DNA of 64,000 bases from Desertibaculum subflavum (GCA_003576705.1 QOZS01000018.1:33620-97619), one strand, 5' to 3'; shown: positions 11,692-21,077, counted from the stretch's first letter. Notes: generated by a model from the sequence alone, not told the origin. Program-made: numbers and translations.

Positions 11692-12242
11692 GCGCGCCTC
11701 GCCGCTACGACCATCTCGGGCGCCAGCCGGGCGATCCCACGGCCGAGGAGGCGCGGGCGCGCATGATCCGCGTCGACCATGCCGGCGAGTACGGCGCCAA
11801 GCGCATCTATGCCGGCCAGCTCGCCGTGCTCGGCGACCATGCCTCGATCCGGCACATGGCGGTGCAGGAACAGAAGCATCTCGAAGCCTTCGAGAAGCTG
11901 ATGGGCGAGAGCCGCGTGCGGCCGACCGTGCTGACGCCGCTCTGGCATGTCGCCGGCTTCGCGCTCGGCGCGGCGACGGCGCTGCTCGGCGAGAAGGCCG
12001 CCATGGCCTGCACGGAGGCGGTCGAGAGCGTGATCGACGAGCATTACCAGCGCCAGGCCGAGGCGCTGGAGCCGGGCGATGCGGCGCTCAAATCCACCAT
12101 CGAGCAGTTCCGCGCCGAGGAAATCGAGCACAAGGAGACCGCGATCGCCGCGGGCGCGCACGAGGCGCCGGCCTATCCGGTGCTGACCGGCGCGATCAAG
12201 CAGGCTTCGCGGCTGGCGATCTGGCTGTCGGAGCGCATCTGA
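11688..12242 (+). CDS. coq7: Demethoxyubiquinone hydroxylase (Coq7 family)
   Basis: A 184-residue di-iron monooxygenase of late ubiquinone synthesis. The carboxylate and histidine ligands are visible as DHAGEYGA, QEQKHLEAF and RAEEIEHKE, plus a central Glu in CTEAVESVIDEHY. Its ATG overlaps the dsbB stop (ATGA), so the two are translationally coupled. The pairing makes sense because DsbB needs quinone as electron acceptor. No signal sequence is present; it is a membrane-associated cytoplasmic enzyme. Confidence 0.93.
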   Translation: MSAPRRYDHLGRQPGDPTAEEARARMIRVDHAGEYGAKRIYAGQLAVLGDHASIRHMAVQEQKHLEAFEKLMGESRVRPTVLTPLWHVAGFALGAATALLGEKAAMACTEAVESVIDEHYQRQAEALEPGDAALKSTIEQFRAEEIEHKETAIAAGAHEAPAYPVLTGAIKQASRLAIWLSERI

Positions 12243-12253
12243 GGGAGGATCGT

Positions 12254-12577
12254 ATGGCCGCCACCTATCCGGTCGAGAAGCGCGAGATGGTGGCGGAGAC
12301 GCCGGATCTGCGCATGGTGATCCTGACGCTCGGACCCGGCCAGGAAGTGCCCTGGCACTGGCATACCAGCATCACCGACACGTTCTTCTGCCTCGAGGGT
12401 CCGATGGTGATCGAGACCCGCGCGCCGCGGGAGCGCTTCGAGCTGATGCCGGGCGGCACCTGCGCCGTGCCGGCCAAGCGGGCCCATCGCGTCAGCCCGA
12501 AAGAGGCGGGCGGCCGCTGCCGCTTTGCCATCCTGCAGGGTGTCGGGACCTATGACTTCAATCCGGTCGGCGGTTAG
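12254..12577 (+). CDS. Small cupin-domain protein
   Basis: A 107-residue single-domain cupin. The metal-binding motif 1 is WHWHTSITDTFFCLEG (two His and a later acidic/aromatic run) and motif 2 is GGTCAVPAKRAHRV. The start has GAGGGAGGA eight bases upstream. It lies 11 bases after coq7 on the same strand and may be the last gene of the dsbB-coq7 unit. It overlaps the convergent ABC permease by 4 bases. Catalytic or ligand-binding role unknown. Confidence 0.83.
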   Translation: MAATYPVEKREMVAETPDLRMVILTLGPGQEVPWHWHTSITDTFFCLEGPMVIETRAPRERFELMPGGTCAVPAKRAHRVSPKEAGGRCRFAILQGVGTYDFNPVGG

Positions 12578-13356
12578 CCGCCGCTGATCAGCTCGCTGCC
12601 GCGGAAAGCCCAGCGGGTCATGCGGCGCTCGAAGGCGGCGCAGATGGCATAGAGCGCGACGCCCATCGCCGCCACCACCACCAGGCCGGCGAAGACCAGC
12701 GGCACGTCGAAGCGCGAGGAAGCGGTCAGCATCAGATGGCCGATGCCGTCGTTGGCCGCCACGGTCTCGGAGATTACCGAGCCGACGAAGGCGAGGGTGA
12801 TGGCGATCTTCAGCGAGGCGAAGAGATAGGGCAGCGAGCGCGGGATGCCGGCCTTGGTCAACACTTCGAGCTTGGAGGCGCCGAGCGAGCGCAGCACGTC
12901 GCGCATCTCCGGCTCGATGGTGGCAAGCCCGGTCGCCACGTTCACCAGGATGGGGAAGAAGGAGATGATGAAAGCGGTCAGGATCGCCGGCACGGTGCCG
13001 ATGCCGAACCAGATGACGAAGACCGGCACCAGCGCGACCTTGGGGATCGAGTTGAAGGCGATCAGCAGCGGATAGAGGCCGTTATAGACCAGCGTCGAGG
13101 CACCGACCGCGAGCCCGAGCAACAGCCCCGCCGCGATCGCCAGCACGAAGCCGATCACCGTGGTGAACAGCGTCTGCAGCGCATTCTGCATGATCGGGAC
13201 CGGATACTCGCTCATGGCGCCGATGATCTTCGACGGCGCCGGCAGAATGAACTGCGGCACATTGAACAGCCGACAGGCCACTTCCCAGACCAGGAACATC
13301 GCCACGGTCACCAGCCAGGGCATCAGGATCTGCATCTGCCGGTTGCTGGCGTTCAT
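12574..13356 (-). CDS. ABC transporter permease, NitT/TauT (SsuC-like) type
   Basis: A 260-residue inner-membrane permease with about six helices and the EAA-loop form DVLRSLGASKLEVLTKAGIP (residues about 155-175). Its start at 13356 overlaps the stop of the ATPase gene as ATGA. Together they form the membrane and energy parts of an importer of the nitrate/sulfonate/taurine class. No periplasmic binding protein is next to them in this window, so substrate and completeness are open. Confidence 0.88.
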   Translation of the reverse strand: MNASNRQMQILMPWLVTVAMFLVWEVACRLFNVPQFILPAPSKIIGAMSEYPVPIMQNALQTLFTTVIGFVLAIAAGLLLGLAVGASTLVYNGLYPLLIAFNSIPKVALVPVFVIWFGIGTVPAILTAFIISFFPILVNVATGLATIEPEMRDVLRSLGASKLEVLTKAGIPRSLPYLFASLKIAITLAFVGSVISETVAANDGIGHLMLTASSRFDVPLVFAGLVVVAAMGVALYAICAAFERRMTRWAFRGSELISGG

Positions 13357-14153
13357 GACAGGCGCACCTCGACGATCATTTCGCGGAGCTCGTGCACGAT
13401 CTCGACGAAGCCGGGCTCGAACGTCATCTCGAGCGTGCGCGGCCGCGGCAAATCCACCTGCTTGCGCAGGATCACCCGGCCCGGCCGCTTGCTCATCACA
13501 TAGACGGTATCGGCGAGATACACCGCCTCGCGCAGGTCGTGCGTCACCAGGACGGCGGTGAAGCGCTTGTCCAGCCAGAGCTGCTGCATGATCGCCCACA
13601 GCTCCTCGCGGGTGAAGGCGTCGAGCGCGCCGAACGGCTCGTCCAGCATCAGCAGGCCGGGCTCGTGGATGATCGAGCGGCACAGATTGGCGCGCTGTTG
13701 CATGCCGCCGGAGAGCTGCCAGGGGAACCGTGCGCCGAAACCGCCGAGGCCGACGGAAGCCAGGAGCTGCTCCGCTCTCGCGATATATTTCGCGCGCTCT
13801 CGGCGCAGCTCGCGCTTGTACGGCTCGACGATCTCGAGCGGCAGCATCACGTTGTCGAGCGTGGTGCGCCAGGGCATCAGGATCGAATTCTGGAACGCCA
13901 TGCCGACGCCGCGGATCGGCTTGCTCACTCGGTCGCCACCGACGAAGACCGCACCGGCGGAGGGCGGCAAGAGGCCGGTGACCAGCTTCATCAGGGTGGA
14001 TTTGCCGCAGCCGGACGGCCCGACCACCGCCACGAACTCACCCTTGGCGATCTGGATGTCGAGACTTTCGACCGCCAGGATCTGCTCGTCACCCTGGCCG
14101 TAGACGAGGCTGACGCCCCTCAGATCGACGAAAGGCTGCGCCGCCTCCCCCAT
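13353..14153 (-). CDS. ABC transporter ATP-binding protein, NitT/TauT (SsuB-like) type
   Basis: A 266-residue ATPase with Walker A GPSGCGKST, Q-loop AFQNSILMPW, signature LSGGMQQRA, Walker B LLMLDEPFGALD and H-switch LVTHDLREAV. The AFQxxxLxPW form and LDEPFGALDA are typical of the nitrate/sulfonate/taurine group. The start is uncertain: ATG at 14153 gives the usual length, while another ATG at 14201 would add 16 residues. The permease gene follows with a 4-base overlap. Confidence 0.88.
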   Translation of the reverse strand: MGEAAQPFVDLRGVSLVYGQGDEQILAVESLDIQIAKGEFVAVVGPSGCGKSTLMKLVTGLLPPSAGAVFVGGDRVSKPIRGVGMAFQNSILMPWRTTLDNVMLPLEIVEPYKRELRRERAKYIARAEQLLASVGLGGFGARFPWQLSGGMQQRANLCRSIIHEPGLLMLDEPFGALDAFTREELWAIMQQLWLDKRFTAVLVTHDLREAVYLADTVYVMSKRPGRVILRKQVDLPRPRTLEMTFEPGFVEIVHELREMIVEVRLS

Positions 14154-14238
14154 GCCCTGAATACCCCTGCCGCGAACTTTCGTTGTGCTGTCCGGCACCA
14201 TGCCGGTTTCGGGCCGCGCGGCCAAGCCGGCCGCTCGG

Positions 14239-15330
14239 TCAGGCAGGAACCGCCAAGCGGCGCGCTTCCAGCGCCTTCTTGTAGGCGGCGAGCTTCGCCT
14301 CCACCCGGCCGAAGGCCTGGCCGCGCTTGCGGTCGACGATCGAGCCGAAGGCCGGCAGAGTCTCGGCGAAATGGCAGGCGGCGGCGTGACCGGGGCCGAG
14401 CTGGCGCAGCGCCGGCTCTTCCTGGCGGCAGCGCTCCTCGGCATAAGGGCAGCGGGTGTGGAAGCGGCAGCCCGGTGGGGGGTTCATCGGGCTCGGCACG
14501 TCGCCCTGCAGCATGACGCGGCCGCGCTCGACCGCCGGATCGGGCACCGGGATCGCGGTCAGCAGCGCCTGGGTATAGGGATGCCGCGGCACGGCGAAAA
14601 GCGAGTGCTTGTCGGCGATCTCGACGATCTTGCCGAGATACATCACCGCCACCCGGTCGGCGACATGCTTCACCACCGCCAGATCATGCGCGATGAAGAT
14701 ATAGGCGAGGCCGAAACGCGCCTGCAGGTCGCGCAGCAGGTTGACCACCTGGGCCTGGATCGAGACGTCAAGGGCGGAGACCGGCTCGTCGCAGACGATC
14801 AGCGCCGGATTGAGCGCCAGCGCCCGCGCCACGCCGATGCGCTGGCGCTGGCCGCCGGAGAATTCATGCGGATAGCGCACCGCGTGCCACGGCGACAGGC
14901 CGACGACGCTTAACAGCTCCTCGACCTTGGCCTTGCGCTCGTTCGCGCTGCCGACGCCGTGCACTTTCAGCGGCTCGGCCAGCACCTCGCCTACCGTCAT
15001 GCGCGGGTTGAGCGAGGCGAAGGGGTCCTGGAACACGATCTGCAACCGGCGGCGCATGCTGCGCATCTGGGCGGCCGGCAGGATGGTGAGCTCCTTGCCC
15101 TCGAAGCGGATCGAGCCCGAGGTCGGCTCGATCAGCCGGAGCACCATGCGCCCGGTGGTCGACTTGCCGCAGCCGCTCTCGCCCACCAGCGCCAGGGTCT
15201 CGCCCGGCATCAGGCTGAAGCTGACATCGTCGACCGCCTTCACCGCGCCGACCTGCTTCTGGAAGATGATCCCCTCGTGCACCGGGAAGTGCTTCACGAG
15301 GTTGATCACTTCGAGCAGCGGGGCGCTCAC
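14239..15330 (-). CDS. Peptide-type ABC transporter ATP-binding protein, OppF/DppF class (operon 1)
   Basis: A 363-residue ATPase with Walker [10 protein letters not shown], signature [10 protein letters not shown], Walker [11 protein letters not shown] and the OppF-type C-terminal oligopeptide domain with Cys-containing [15 protein letters not shown]. It starts at GTG 15330, overlapping the stop of the OppD-type gene as GTGA. An extra tail of about 35 residues follows the usual oligopeptide domain. It is the last gene of a five-gene import operon (B-C-SBP-D-F). Confidence 0.92.
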   Translation of the reverse strand: MSAPLLEVINLVKHFPVHEGIIFQKQVGAVKAVDDVSFSLMPGETLALVGESGCGKSTTGRMVLRLIEPTSGSIRFEGKELTILPAAQMRSMRRRLQIVFQDPFASLNPRMTVGEVLAEPLKVHGVGSANERKAKVEELLSVVGLSPWHAVRYPHEFSGGQRQRIGVARALALNPALIVCDEPVSALDVSIQAQVVNLLRDLQARFGLAYIFIAHDLAVVKHVADRVAVMYLGKIVEIADKHSLFAVPRHPYTQALLTAIPVPDPAVERGRVMLQGDVPSPMNPPPGCRFHTRCPYAEERCRQEEPALRQLGPGHAAACHFAETLPAFGSIVDRKRGQAFGRVEAKLAAYKKALEARRLAVPA

Positions 15331-16319
15331 AGCACATGCTCCTCGAGCGGGGCGCGCCAGCAGGCGGAACGGTGGCCGGGCCGCACCTCGCGGAGCGGCG
15401 GTGCCTCCACGCGGCAGCGTTCGATGGCGAAAGGACAGCGCGGGTTGAAGCGGCAGCCCGTCGGCATCGAATAGGGATTCGGTACCGTGCCCTCGATGGT
15501 GGCGAGGCGCTCCTCCTCCACATGCAGCTTGGGGATCGAGCCCAGCAGGCCGAGCGTGTAGGGGTGCTGCGGGTCGTTGAACAGGTCGGCGACGCTCGCT
15601 TCCTCCGCCACGCGGCCCGAATACATCACCACGACCCGATGCGCGAGCTCGGCGATCACGCCGAGATCGTGGGTGATCATCATGATCGCCGTGCCGGTGC
15701 GGTCGCGCAGGTCGCGCATCAGTTCCAGGATCTGTGCCTGGATGGTGACGTCGAGCGCGGTGGTCGGCTCGTCGGCGATCAGCAGGCGGGGCTGGCAGGC
15801 GAGTGCAATGGCGATCATCACCCGCTGGCGCATGCCGCCGGAAAGCTGGTGCGGATAGTCGTCGATGCGCCGTTCCGGCGCCGGAATGCGGACCAGCTTC
15901 AGCATCTCGACGGCACGCATCCGCGCCTCCGCCTTGCCGACCTTCTGATGCAGCATGATGCCTTCGGCGATCTGGTCGCCGACGGTGTGCACCGGGTTCA
16001 GGCTGGTCATCGGCTCCTGGAAGATCATCGAGATCCGGTTGCCGCGGATCTGGCGCAGCTCGGAAGCCGACTTCCTGGCCAGGTCCTCGCCCTCGAACAG
16101 GATCTGCCCGGCAGCGATCTCCCCGGGCGGGCGCGGGATCAGGCCCATCACCGCCAGCGCCGTCACCGACTTGCCGCAACCGGATTCACCCACGATGCCG
16201 AGGGTCTCGCCCTTCCGGATGGTCAAGCTGACTCCGTCGACGGCCTTGAAGGTGCCTTCGGCGGAATGGAAATGGACGGCGAGGTCGCGGACCTCGAGAA
16301 GGCCGGTGGAATCGGTCAT
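15327..16319 (-). CDS. Peptide-type ABC transporter ATP-binding protein, OppD/DppD class (operon 1)
   Basis: A 330-residue ATPase: Walker [10 protein letters not shown]-loop [11 protein letters not shown], signature LSGGMRQRV, Walker [13 protein letters not shown]-switch MITHDLGV, and the C-terminal motif [15 protein letters not shown]. The ATG at 16319 gives the normal family length; an open frame far upstream is not coding. It is separated from the binding-protein gene by 62 bases that hold a 12-bp hairpin, and it overlaps its partner ATPase gene by 4 bases. Confidence 0.92.
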   Translation of the reverse strand: MTDSTGLLEVRDLAVHFHSAEGTFKAVDGVSLTIRKGETLGIVGESGCGKSVTALAVMGLIPRPPGEIAAGQILFEGEDLARKSASELRQIRGNRISMIFQEPMTSLNPVHTVGDQIAEGIMLHQKVGKAEARMRAVEMLKLVRIPAPERRIDDYPHQLSGGMRQRVMIAIALACQPRLLIADEPTTALDVTIQAQILELMRDLRDRTGTAIMMITHDLGVIAELAHRVVVMYSGRVAEEASVADLFNDPQHPYTLGLLGSIPKLHVEEERLATIEGTVPNPYSMPTGCRFNPRCPFAIERCRVEAPPLREVRPGHRSACWRAPLEEHVL

Positions 16320-16340
16320 GTCACCGGCCGGATCATAGCG

Positions 16341-16371
16341 CGCCTCCCCGCCCTGTCGCGGCGGGGAGGCG
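16341..16371 (-). other. Intercistronic hairpin after the binding-protein gene (operon 1)
   Basis: CGCCTCCCCGCC (16341-16352) and GGCGGGGAGGCG (16360-16371) pair perfectly over 12 bp around a 7-base loop. It lies between the solute-binding protein gene and the ATPase genes in the same transcript. There is no T-run on the 3' side. Such structures are known to protect the upstream mRNA from 3'-5' decay or attenuate downstream transcription, giving more binding protein than ATPase. Confidence 0.6.
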
Positions 16372-16381
16372 ATGTCGAAGG

Positions 16382-17965
16382 TCATTTGAATTCCAGCCCC
16401 AGGCCTTTGTAGAAGGCGCAGCCATAATTGCCATGCGCCTTCACCGGCTTGAGCTTGGCGCCGACGATGGCATAGAGCGGCTCGTGGTAGAGCGGGATCC
16501 ACACCGCCGCATCGGCCACCTTCTCCTGCACCTTGGCATAGTTCTCGTACCGGACCTTCTCGGAGAGCGCGGCGGAGCCGGCCTTGAGCAGCTCGTCGGT
16601 CTCCGGATCCTTCCAGTTCATCCGGTTCGGCGTCGGCGTGTTGGCGGAGCGGAAGTAGAGATTGAGCGCATCGCCCGCCGAGACATAGGGGAAGCTCATG
16701 CCGAAGGCGTCGAATTCCTGGGTGGCGAGCTTGCCCCAGGCGACGGTGGCGTCGAACAGCTGGATCTGCATGTCGATGCCGACCTTGCGCAGGTCGCCCT
16801 GCACCGCCTCGGCGATCTCCTTCCAGGAGCCGGTAAAGCCGTACATCAGCGGCGAGAGCTTCTTGCCGTCCTTGTAGCGGAAGCCGTCGGCCCCCTTCTT
16901 CCAGCCGGCCTCGTCGAGCAGCTGGTTGGCCTTGGCGACATCCTCGCCGTAATCCTTGGTGTTGGCCGTCTTGGCGAAATCGAGCACGCCGGGCGAGATG
17001 TAGGTATTGGCCGGCTCGCCATAGCCGAAGGTCACGGCATCGGTGATCGCCTTCTGGTCGACCGCCAGGTTCATTGCCTTGCGCACGCGCGCGTCGCTGA
17101 CAGATTCCTTGTCGACCTTGAAGCCGATGAAGAAGGTCCAGAAGTAGAAGTCGGCCTTCTGCACCGCGAATTTCTTGTCGGCCTGGAACTCCTGCAGCGA
17201 CCAATAGGGCAGATAGCCGGACTGGCTGGCATCCGACTGGCCGGTCTTCATGCCGGCGACGCGGGTGTTCTCCTCGGGGATCACCTTCCAAACGATCTTG
17301 TCCACCTGCGGCGAAGTGCTCTTGTAGAAGCTCGGACCCCACTTGTAGCCCGCATGCTTGACCAGCACGGTCTGGTCGCGCGGCGTCCAGCTTTCGAAGC
17401 AATAGGGCCCGGTGCCGTTGAAGCCCTTGACGCCGAAATCGGCGCCCAGCGCCTTGACCTGATCGATATCGATGATGGTGTGGAAGGCCTGGGTCATCTG
17501 GTAGAGCAGCTCGGAGAAGGGCTGCTTCAGCTTGTAGTCGACGGTGTGGTCGTCGACCGCGACCACCTGATCCAGCTCGCCGGCGCGCCATTTCACCACG
17601 CCCTTGGTCTCCGGCGCCATCCAGCGCTCGTAGGTCGCCACCACATCCTTGGCGGTGAACTTCTTGCCGTTGCAGAAGGTGACGTCGTCGCGCAGCTTGA
17701 AGGTATAGACCTTGCCGTCCTCGGAGACCTTCCAGCTCTTGGCCAGCCCCGGCACCACGGTCTTCATGTCGTAGTCCAGATTGACCAGGGTGTCGCCGGC
17801 CATGAACAGCACTTCCGAGGTGGAGCGCGCGGTCGACCGGTGCGGATCGTAGCGATCGGTATCGATCTCGCGCACGATGGTGACCGTTTTCTGGGCGAAT
17901 GCCGGCGCGGCGAGCGCCACGGCAAGGCCAAGCCCCAGAAGCGGAAGCGACAGGCGTCTGAACAT
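16382..17965 (-). CDS. ABC transporter substrate-binding protein, family 5 (operon 1)
   Basis: A 527-residue periplasmic protein with a clear Sec signal peptide (hydrophobic segment then AAPAFAQ, cleavage near residue 24). The body is an SBP_bac_5 (DppA/OppA-like) fold, with the typical LAKSWKVSEDGKVYTFKLR and FNGTGPYCFESW segments. GAGGAG precedes the ATG. Ligands of this family include peptides, nickel complexes, sugars and opines, so 'peptide' should not be taken literally. Unusually, its gene lies third in the operon, after both permeases. Confidence 0.92.
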   Translation of the reverse strand: MFRRLSLPLLGLGLAVALAAPAFAQKTVTIVREIDTDRYDPHRSTARSTSEVLFMAGDTLVNLDYDMKTVVPGLAKSWKVSEDGKVYTFKLRDDVTFCNGKKFTAKDVVATYERWMAPETKGVVKWRAGELDQVVAVDDHTVDYKLKQPFSELLYQMTQAFHTIIDIDQVKALGADFGVKGFNGTGPYCFESWTPRDQTVLVKHAGYKWGPSFYKSTSPQVDKIVWKVIPEENTRVAGMKTGQSDASQSGYLPYWSLQEFQADKKFAVQKADFYFWTFFIGFKVDKESVSDARVRKAMNLAVDQKAITDAVTFGYGEPANTYISPGVLDFAKTANTKDYGEDVAKANQLLDEAGWKKGADGFRYKDGKKLSPLMYGFTGSWKEIAEAVQGDLRKVGIDMQIQLFDATVAWGKLATQEFDAFGMSFPYVSAGDALNLYFRSANTPTPNRMNWKDPETDELLKAGSAALSEKVRYENYAKVQEKVADAAVWIPLYHEPLYAIVGAKLKPVKAHGNYGCAFYKGLGLEFK

Positions 17966-18024
17966 GAGATTCTCAACTCCTCAAGGTGATGCGGGCGTTG
18001 AACGGGTCCTAAGCAAGGTTCGTG

Positions 18025-18906
18025 CTAATGGCGGAGCTTGGGGTCGAAAGCGTCGCGCAACGCGTCGCCCAGCACGTTGAAGGCGAGCACGATCAGGAAG
18101 ATCGCCGCGCTGGGCACGGTGGCCGCATGCGGCGCGAAGGAGAGATAGCGCCGGCCCTCCGCCGCCATGCTGCCGAGCTCCGCCGCCGGCGGCTGGGCGC
18201 CCAGCCCGAGGAAGCTGAGCGCGGCGCCGAGCAGGATGGTCTGGCCGAGCTGCAGGGTCAGGTAGACCAGTACGGTCGAGATGCAGTTCCGAGCGAGATA
18301 GCGAGTGATCAGGGCGAAGTCGCTGAGCCCGATCGCCCTGCCCGCTTCCATGAAATCCTGCTGCATCACCTGCGTCGCGGCGCCGCGGCTGATCCGCGCC
18401 ACGGTCGGCACCGCGGCGACGCTGAGCGCGGCGACCAGGCTGTCGAGGCCCGGACCGAGTACCGCCGCCAGGGCGAGGCCGAACAGGATCGACGGGAAGG
18501 AGAGCAGCACGTCGACCACGCGCATGATCACGTTGTCGAGCCGGCGGTAGAAGGCGGCGAGGATGCCGAGCGTCGCGCCGACGAAGCCGCCCATCGCCAC
18601 CGCCGTCAGCCCGATCACCAGGGTGGCGCGGAGGCCGAACAGCATGCGGGTGATCATGCTGCGGCCCTGGCTGTCGGTGCCCAGCAGGAAATCGCCGCCG
18701 GGCGGCTTCAGGCGCAGCCGCATGTTGTTGGCGTAAGGGTCGGTCGGCGCGATCCAGGGCGCCAGGATCGCCGCCGCCACGACCAGCAGCAGGAAGGCGG
18801 CCGCCAGCACGGCCGGCTTGTCGCGCAGCAGCCGGCGCCAGGGCGAGTTGGCTCTCGGACCGCGCGTGACGGCGGGCGCGACGGCGGCTTCGGCGATTGC
18901 CGTCAT
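18025..18906 (-). CDS. Peptide-type ABC transporter permease, DppC class (operon 1)
   Basis: A 293-residue inner-membrane permease: an N-terminal helix, the LGTDSQGRSMITRMLFGLR region, about five further helices and the EAA loop EAGRAIGLSDFALITRYLA. It ends in GDALRDAFDPKLRH, the usual DppC ending. Its ATG overlaps the stop of the DppB-type gene (ATGA). It forms the heterodimeric channel with the DppB-type protein. Confidence 0.92.
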   Translation of the reverse strand: MTAIAEAAVAPAVTRGPRANSPWRRLLRDKPAVLAAAFLLLVVAAAILAPWIAPTDPYANNMRLRLKPPGGDFLLGTDSQGRSMITRMLFGLRATLVIGLTAVAMGGFVGATLGILAAFYRRLDNVIMRVVDVLLSFPSILFGLALAAVLGPGLDSLVAALSVAAVPTVARISRGAATQVMQQDFMEAGRAIGLSDFALITRYLARNCISTVLVYLTLQLGQTILLGAALSFLGLGAQPPAAELGSMAAEGRRYLSFAPHAATVPSAAIFLIVLAFNVLGDALRDAFDPKLRH

Positions 18907-19844
18907 CGCCGCGCGATGCGGGGGTCGAGCATGGCGTAGAGCACGTCGACCAGGATGTTGATGGCGATGAACGAGACCGCAAGGATCAGGATGGCGCCCT
19001 GGGCAAGCGGAAAATCCGCCGAGGTGATGGCGCCGACCGCCATGCGGCCGACACCGGGCCAGGCGAACATCGTCTCGGTCACCACGGCACCGCCGAGCAG
19101 GAAGCCGATCTGCAACCCGACCAGGGTGACGATCGGGATCATCGCGTTGCGCAGCGCGTGGTGCATGACCACGCTCCCCTCGGCGACGCCCTTGGCCCGC
19201 GCGGTGCGGACGTAGTCGGCGCCCAGCACGTCGAGCAGCGCGGTGCGGGTCATGCGCGCCACCGGCCCGACGAAGACGCCGCCCAGGGTCACCGCCGGCA
19301 GCACGATGTGGCGCAAGCCGTCCAGGCTCCAGAGCGGCCCGCCGCGGCCCTGGAACGGCAACAGCTCCAACGCCGTGCCGACATACTGGATCAGGATCAG
19401 GCCGAACCAGAAGATCGGCATCGACACGCCGGCGACCGAAAACGCCATGATCACGCGGTCGAGCAGCTGGCCGCGGCGCACCGCCGCGAGCGTGCCGAGC
19501 AGGATGCCGAGCGGCACCGCCCAGACCAGGCTCGCCAGCATCAGCTCGATGGTCGGGCCGATGGTGTTGCCGATTTCCTCGATCACGGCGGTGTTGGAGA
19601 TCATCGACCGGCCGAGATCGAATTGCAGGACCCGACCGAGGTAGAGGACGAATTGCAGCCAGACCGGCTTGTCGAGACCCATGGATTCGCGTAGCGCCTG
19701 CACTTCGGCCGGGGTCGCGGTCGGCCCGGCGAGAACGGTCGCCGGATCGGTCGGCACCACCTGCAGCAGCAGGAAGCCGATCAGCAGCACGCCCAGCAGA
19801 ACCGGCGCGGAAATCAGCAGTCGATGGGCAATATGACGAGACAA
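18903..19844 (-). CDS. Peptide-type ABC transporter permease, DppB class (operon 1)
   Basis: A 313-residue permease beginning with the normal HRLLISAPVLLGVLLIGFLL helix and ending in LYAMLDPRIARR. The EAA loop is DYVRTARAKGVAEGSVVMHH. The start codon is TTG at 19844; there is no in-frame ATG or GTG between it and the upstream stop, and no good Shine-Dalgarno is visible, so initiation may be weak. It is the first gene of the operon; a large palindromic repeat lies about 130 bases upstream. Confidence 0.9.
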   Translation of the reverse strand: MSRHIAHRLLISAPVLLGVLLIGFLLLQVVPTDPATVLAGPTATPAEVQALRESMGLDKPVWLQFVLYLGRVLQFDLGRSMISNTAVIEEIGNTIGPTIELMLASLVWAVPLGILLGTLAAVRRGQLLDRVIMAFSVAGVSMPIFWFGLILIQYVGTALELLPFQGRGGPLWSLDGLRHIVLPAVTLGGVFVGPVARMTRTALLDVLGADYVRTARAKGVAEGSVVMHHALRNAMIPIVTLVGLQIGFLLGGAVVTETMFAWPGVGRMAVGAITSADFPLAQGAILILAVSFIAINILVDVLYAMLDPRIARR

Positions 19845-19975
19845 GAGCGCGGCACGGTTGTCGCTTCAACTGCCCGCAGCGAAAGCAACAACAGTGCCAA
19901 CGGGTGGATTTTCAGCGGGAGGCAGCTATGCGCGGGAGCAGTCTCTCTCTTATGACCGCGCTACAACTTTCCATC

Positions 19976-20063
19976 GTCGTGCCCGGGCTTGTCCCGGGCA
20001 TCCACGGCTTCCCGCCGCACCGTCGCCACCGCGTGGATGGCCGGGCCAAGCCCGGCCACGACG
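19976..20063. repeat. Large imperfect intergenic palindrome (REP-like element)
   Basis: The two outer arms, GTCGTG...ATCCACG and CGTGGAT...CACGAC, pair over about 30 bases, with the CCCGGGC and GCCCGG cores as sub-hairpins. It sits between the first gene of ABC operon 1 and the 3' end of the DapA-like gene. Elements of this form are common between genes in many alphaproteobacteria; I saw only one copy here. It can act as an mRNA-stabilising or terminator-like structure on either strand. Confidence 0.7.
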
Positions 20064-20091
20064 GCCTACGCAGACCTCCTCAAATGCGCCG

Positions 20092-21057
20092 TCACTCCGC
20101 CGCCACGGCCATCTTGGTTTCGCCGGCTTCCGCGAGCTTGCGGTCGAGGCGGGCGATCAGCTGGTCCAGTTCCTTCATGTCGTCGGCGTCGAGGCTGGCG
20201 CCGGGGGCGCGGACATGGGCGGAGGCGATCACGCCGCGCCGGCGCAGCACTTCCTTGCGGACGGCGAGGCCGATGCCGGGTTGCTGCTCGTGGCGGACCA
20301 GCGGCAGATAGAGGTCGTAGAGATCTTCCGCCGCCTCCGCGTCGCCGGCGAAGAAGCGGTTGCAGCATTCGACCAGCATTTCCGGGAAGGCGAAGCCGGT
20401 ATTGGCGCCGTCGGCGCCGCGGCGCAACTCCTGCGGCAGGTAGAGCGCCGAATTGCCGACCAGGATGGAGACGCGGCGCTTCCGCTCGCCCGAAGCCTCG
20501 GCGGCACGCAGCTTGGTCAGCTTGCGGTGGCCCGGGCAGTCCTCGTGCTTGAAGATCTTGATCGACGGGAACTTGTCCAGCAGGCGGTTCACCAGGGGCG
20601 AGGACATGTAGACGCCGGTCAACTGCGGGTAGTCCTGCAGCACGATCGGCACCTGCTCGCCCAATGTGCGCACGACGCTCGCAAAATAGCCTTCCACCGC
20701 CTCGTCGGTGCGGAGACCGGTCATCGGCGAGACCATCACGCCGGCGGCGCCCAGGCCCATGACCCGGTCGACCAGCGACTTCATCAGGCCGAGCGCCGGC
20801 AAGGAGGCACCGACGATCACCGGCACCTTGCCGGCGACCCGCTTCAGCACCCGGTCGGTGAAGGCGACCGATTCCTCGAAGGAGAGCTTCGGCGCCTCGC
20901 CCAGCACGCCCAGGATGGTCATGCCGGTGACGCCGCAGCGCAGGTAGAAGTCGACCATGCGGTCGGCGCTCTCCAGGTCGAGCGCACCGCTATCGGCGAA
21001 CGGCGTGGCGGCGATGATGTAGACGCCCTTGGCGCTCTCATCGATCAGCTTGGTCAT
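20092..21057 (-). CDS. Dihydrodipicolinate synthase (DapA)/N-acetylneuraminate lyase family protein
   Basis: A 321-residue TIM-barrel class I aldolase. The Schiff-base lysine is in SIKIFKHEDCPG and the conserved tyrosine in VLQDYPQLTG; the barrel entrance motif is GVTGMTILGVLGEAPKLS, where housekeeping DapA normally has a G-T-T-G-E form. It is therefore probably a catabolic aldolase or hydratase acting on a 2-keto acid rather than the lysine-pathway enzyme. It is divergent from the D-hydantoinase gene across a 101-base spacer with an operator-like repeat, so the two may share control. Confidence 0.85.
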   Translation of the reverse strand: MTKLIDESAKGVYIIAATPFADSGALDLESADRMVDFYLRCGVTGMTILGVLGEAPKLSFEESVAFTDRVLKRVAGKVPVIVGASLPALGLMKSLVDRVMGLGAAGVMVSPMTGLRTDEAVEGYFASVVRTLGEQVPIVLQDYPQLTGVYMSSPLVNRLLDKFPSIKIFKHEDCPGHRKLTKLRAAEASGERKRRVSILVGNSALYLPQELRRGADGANTGFAFPEMLVECCNRFFAGDAEAAEDLYDLYLPLVRHEQQPGIGLAVRKEVLRRRGVIASAHVRAPGASLDADDMKELDQLIARLDRKLAEAGETKMAVAAE

Positions 21058-21077
21058 CTGGGCGGCCCCGAATTTGC

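Noticed and set aside
20092..21057. Calling the DapA-like protein the lysine-pathway dihydrodipicolinate synthase.
   Set aside because: The substrate loop has GVLGEAPKLS instead of the DapA G-T-T-G-E form and the context is catabolic.
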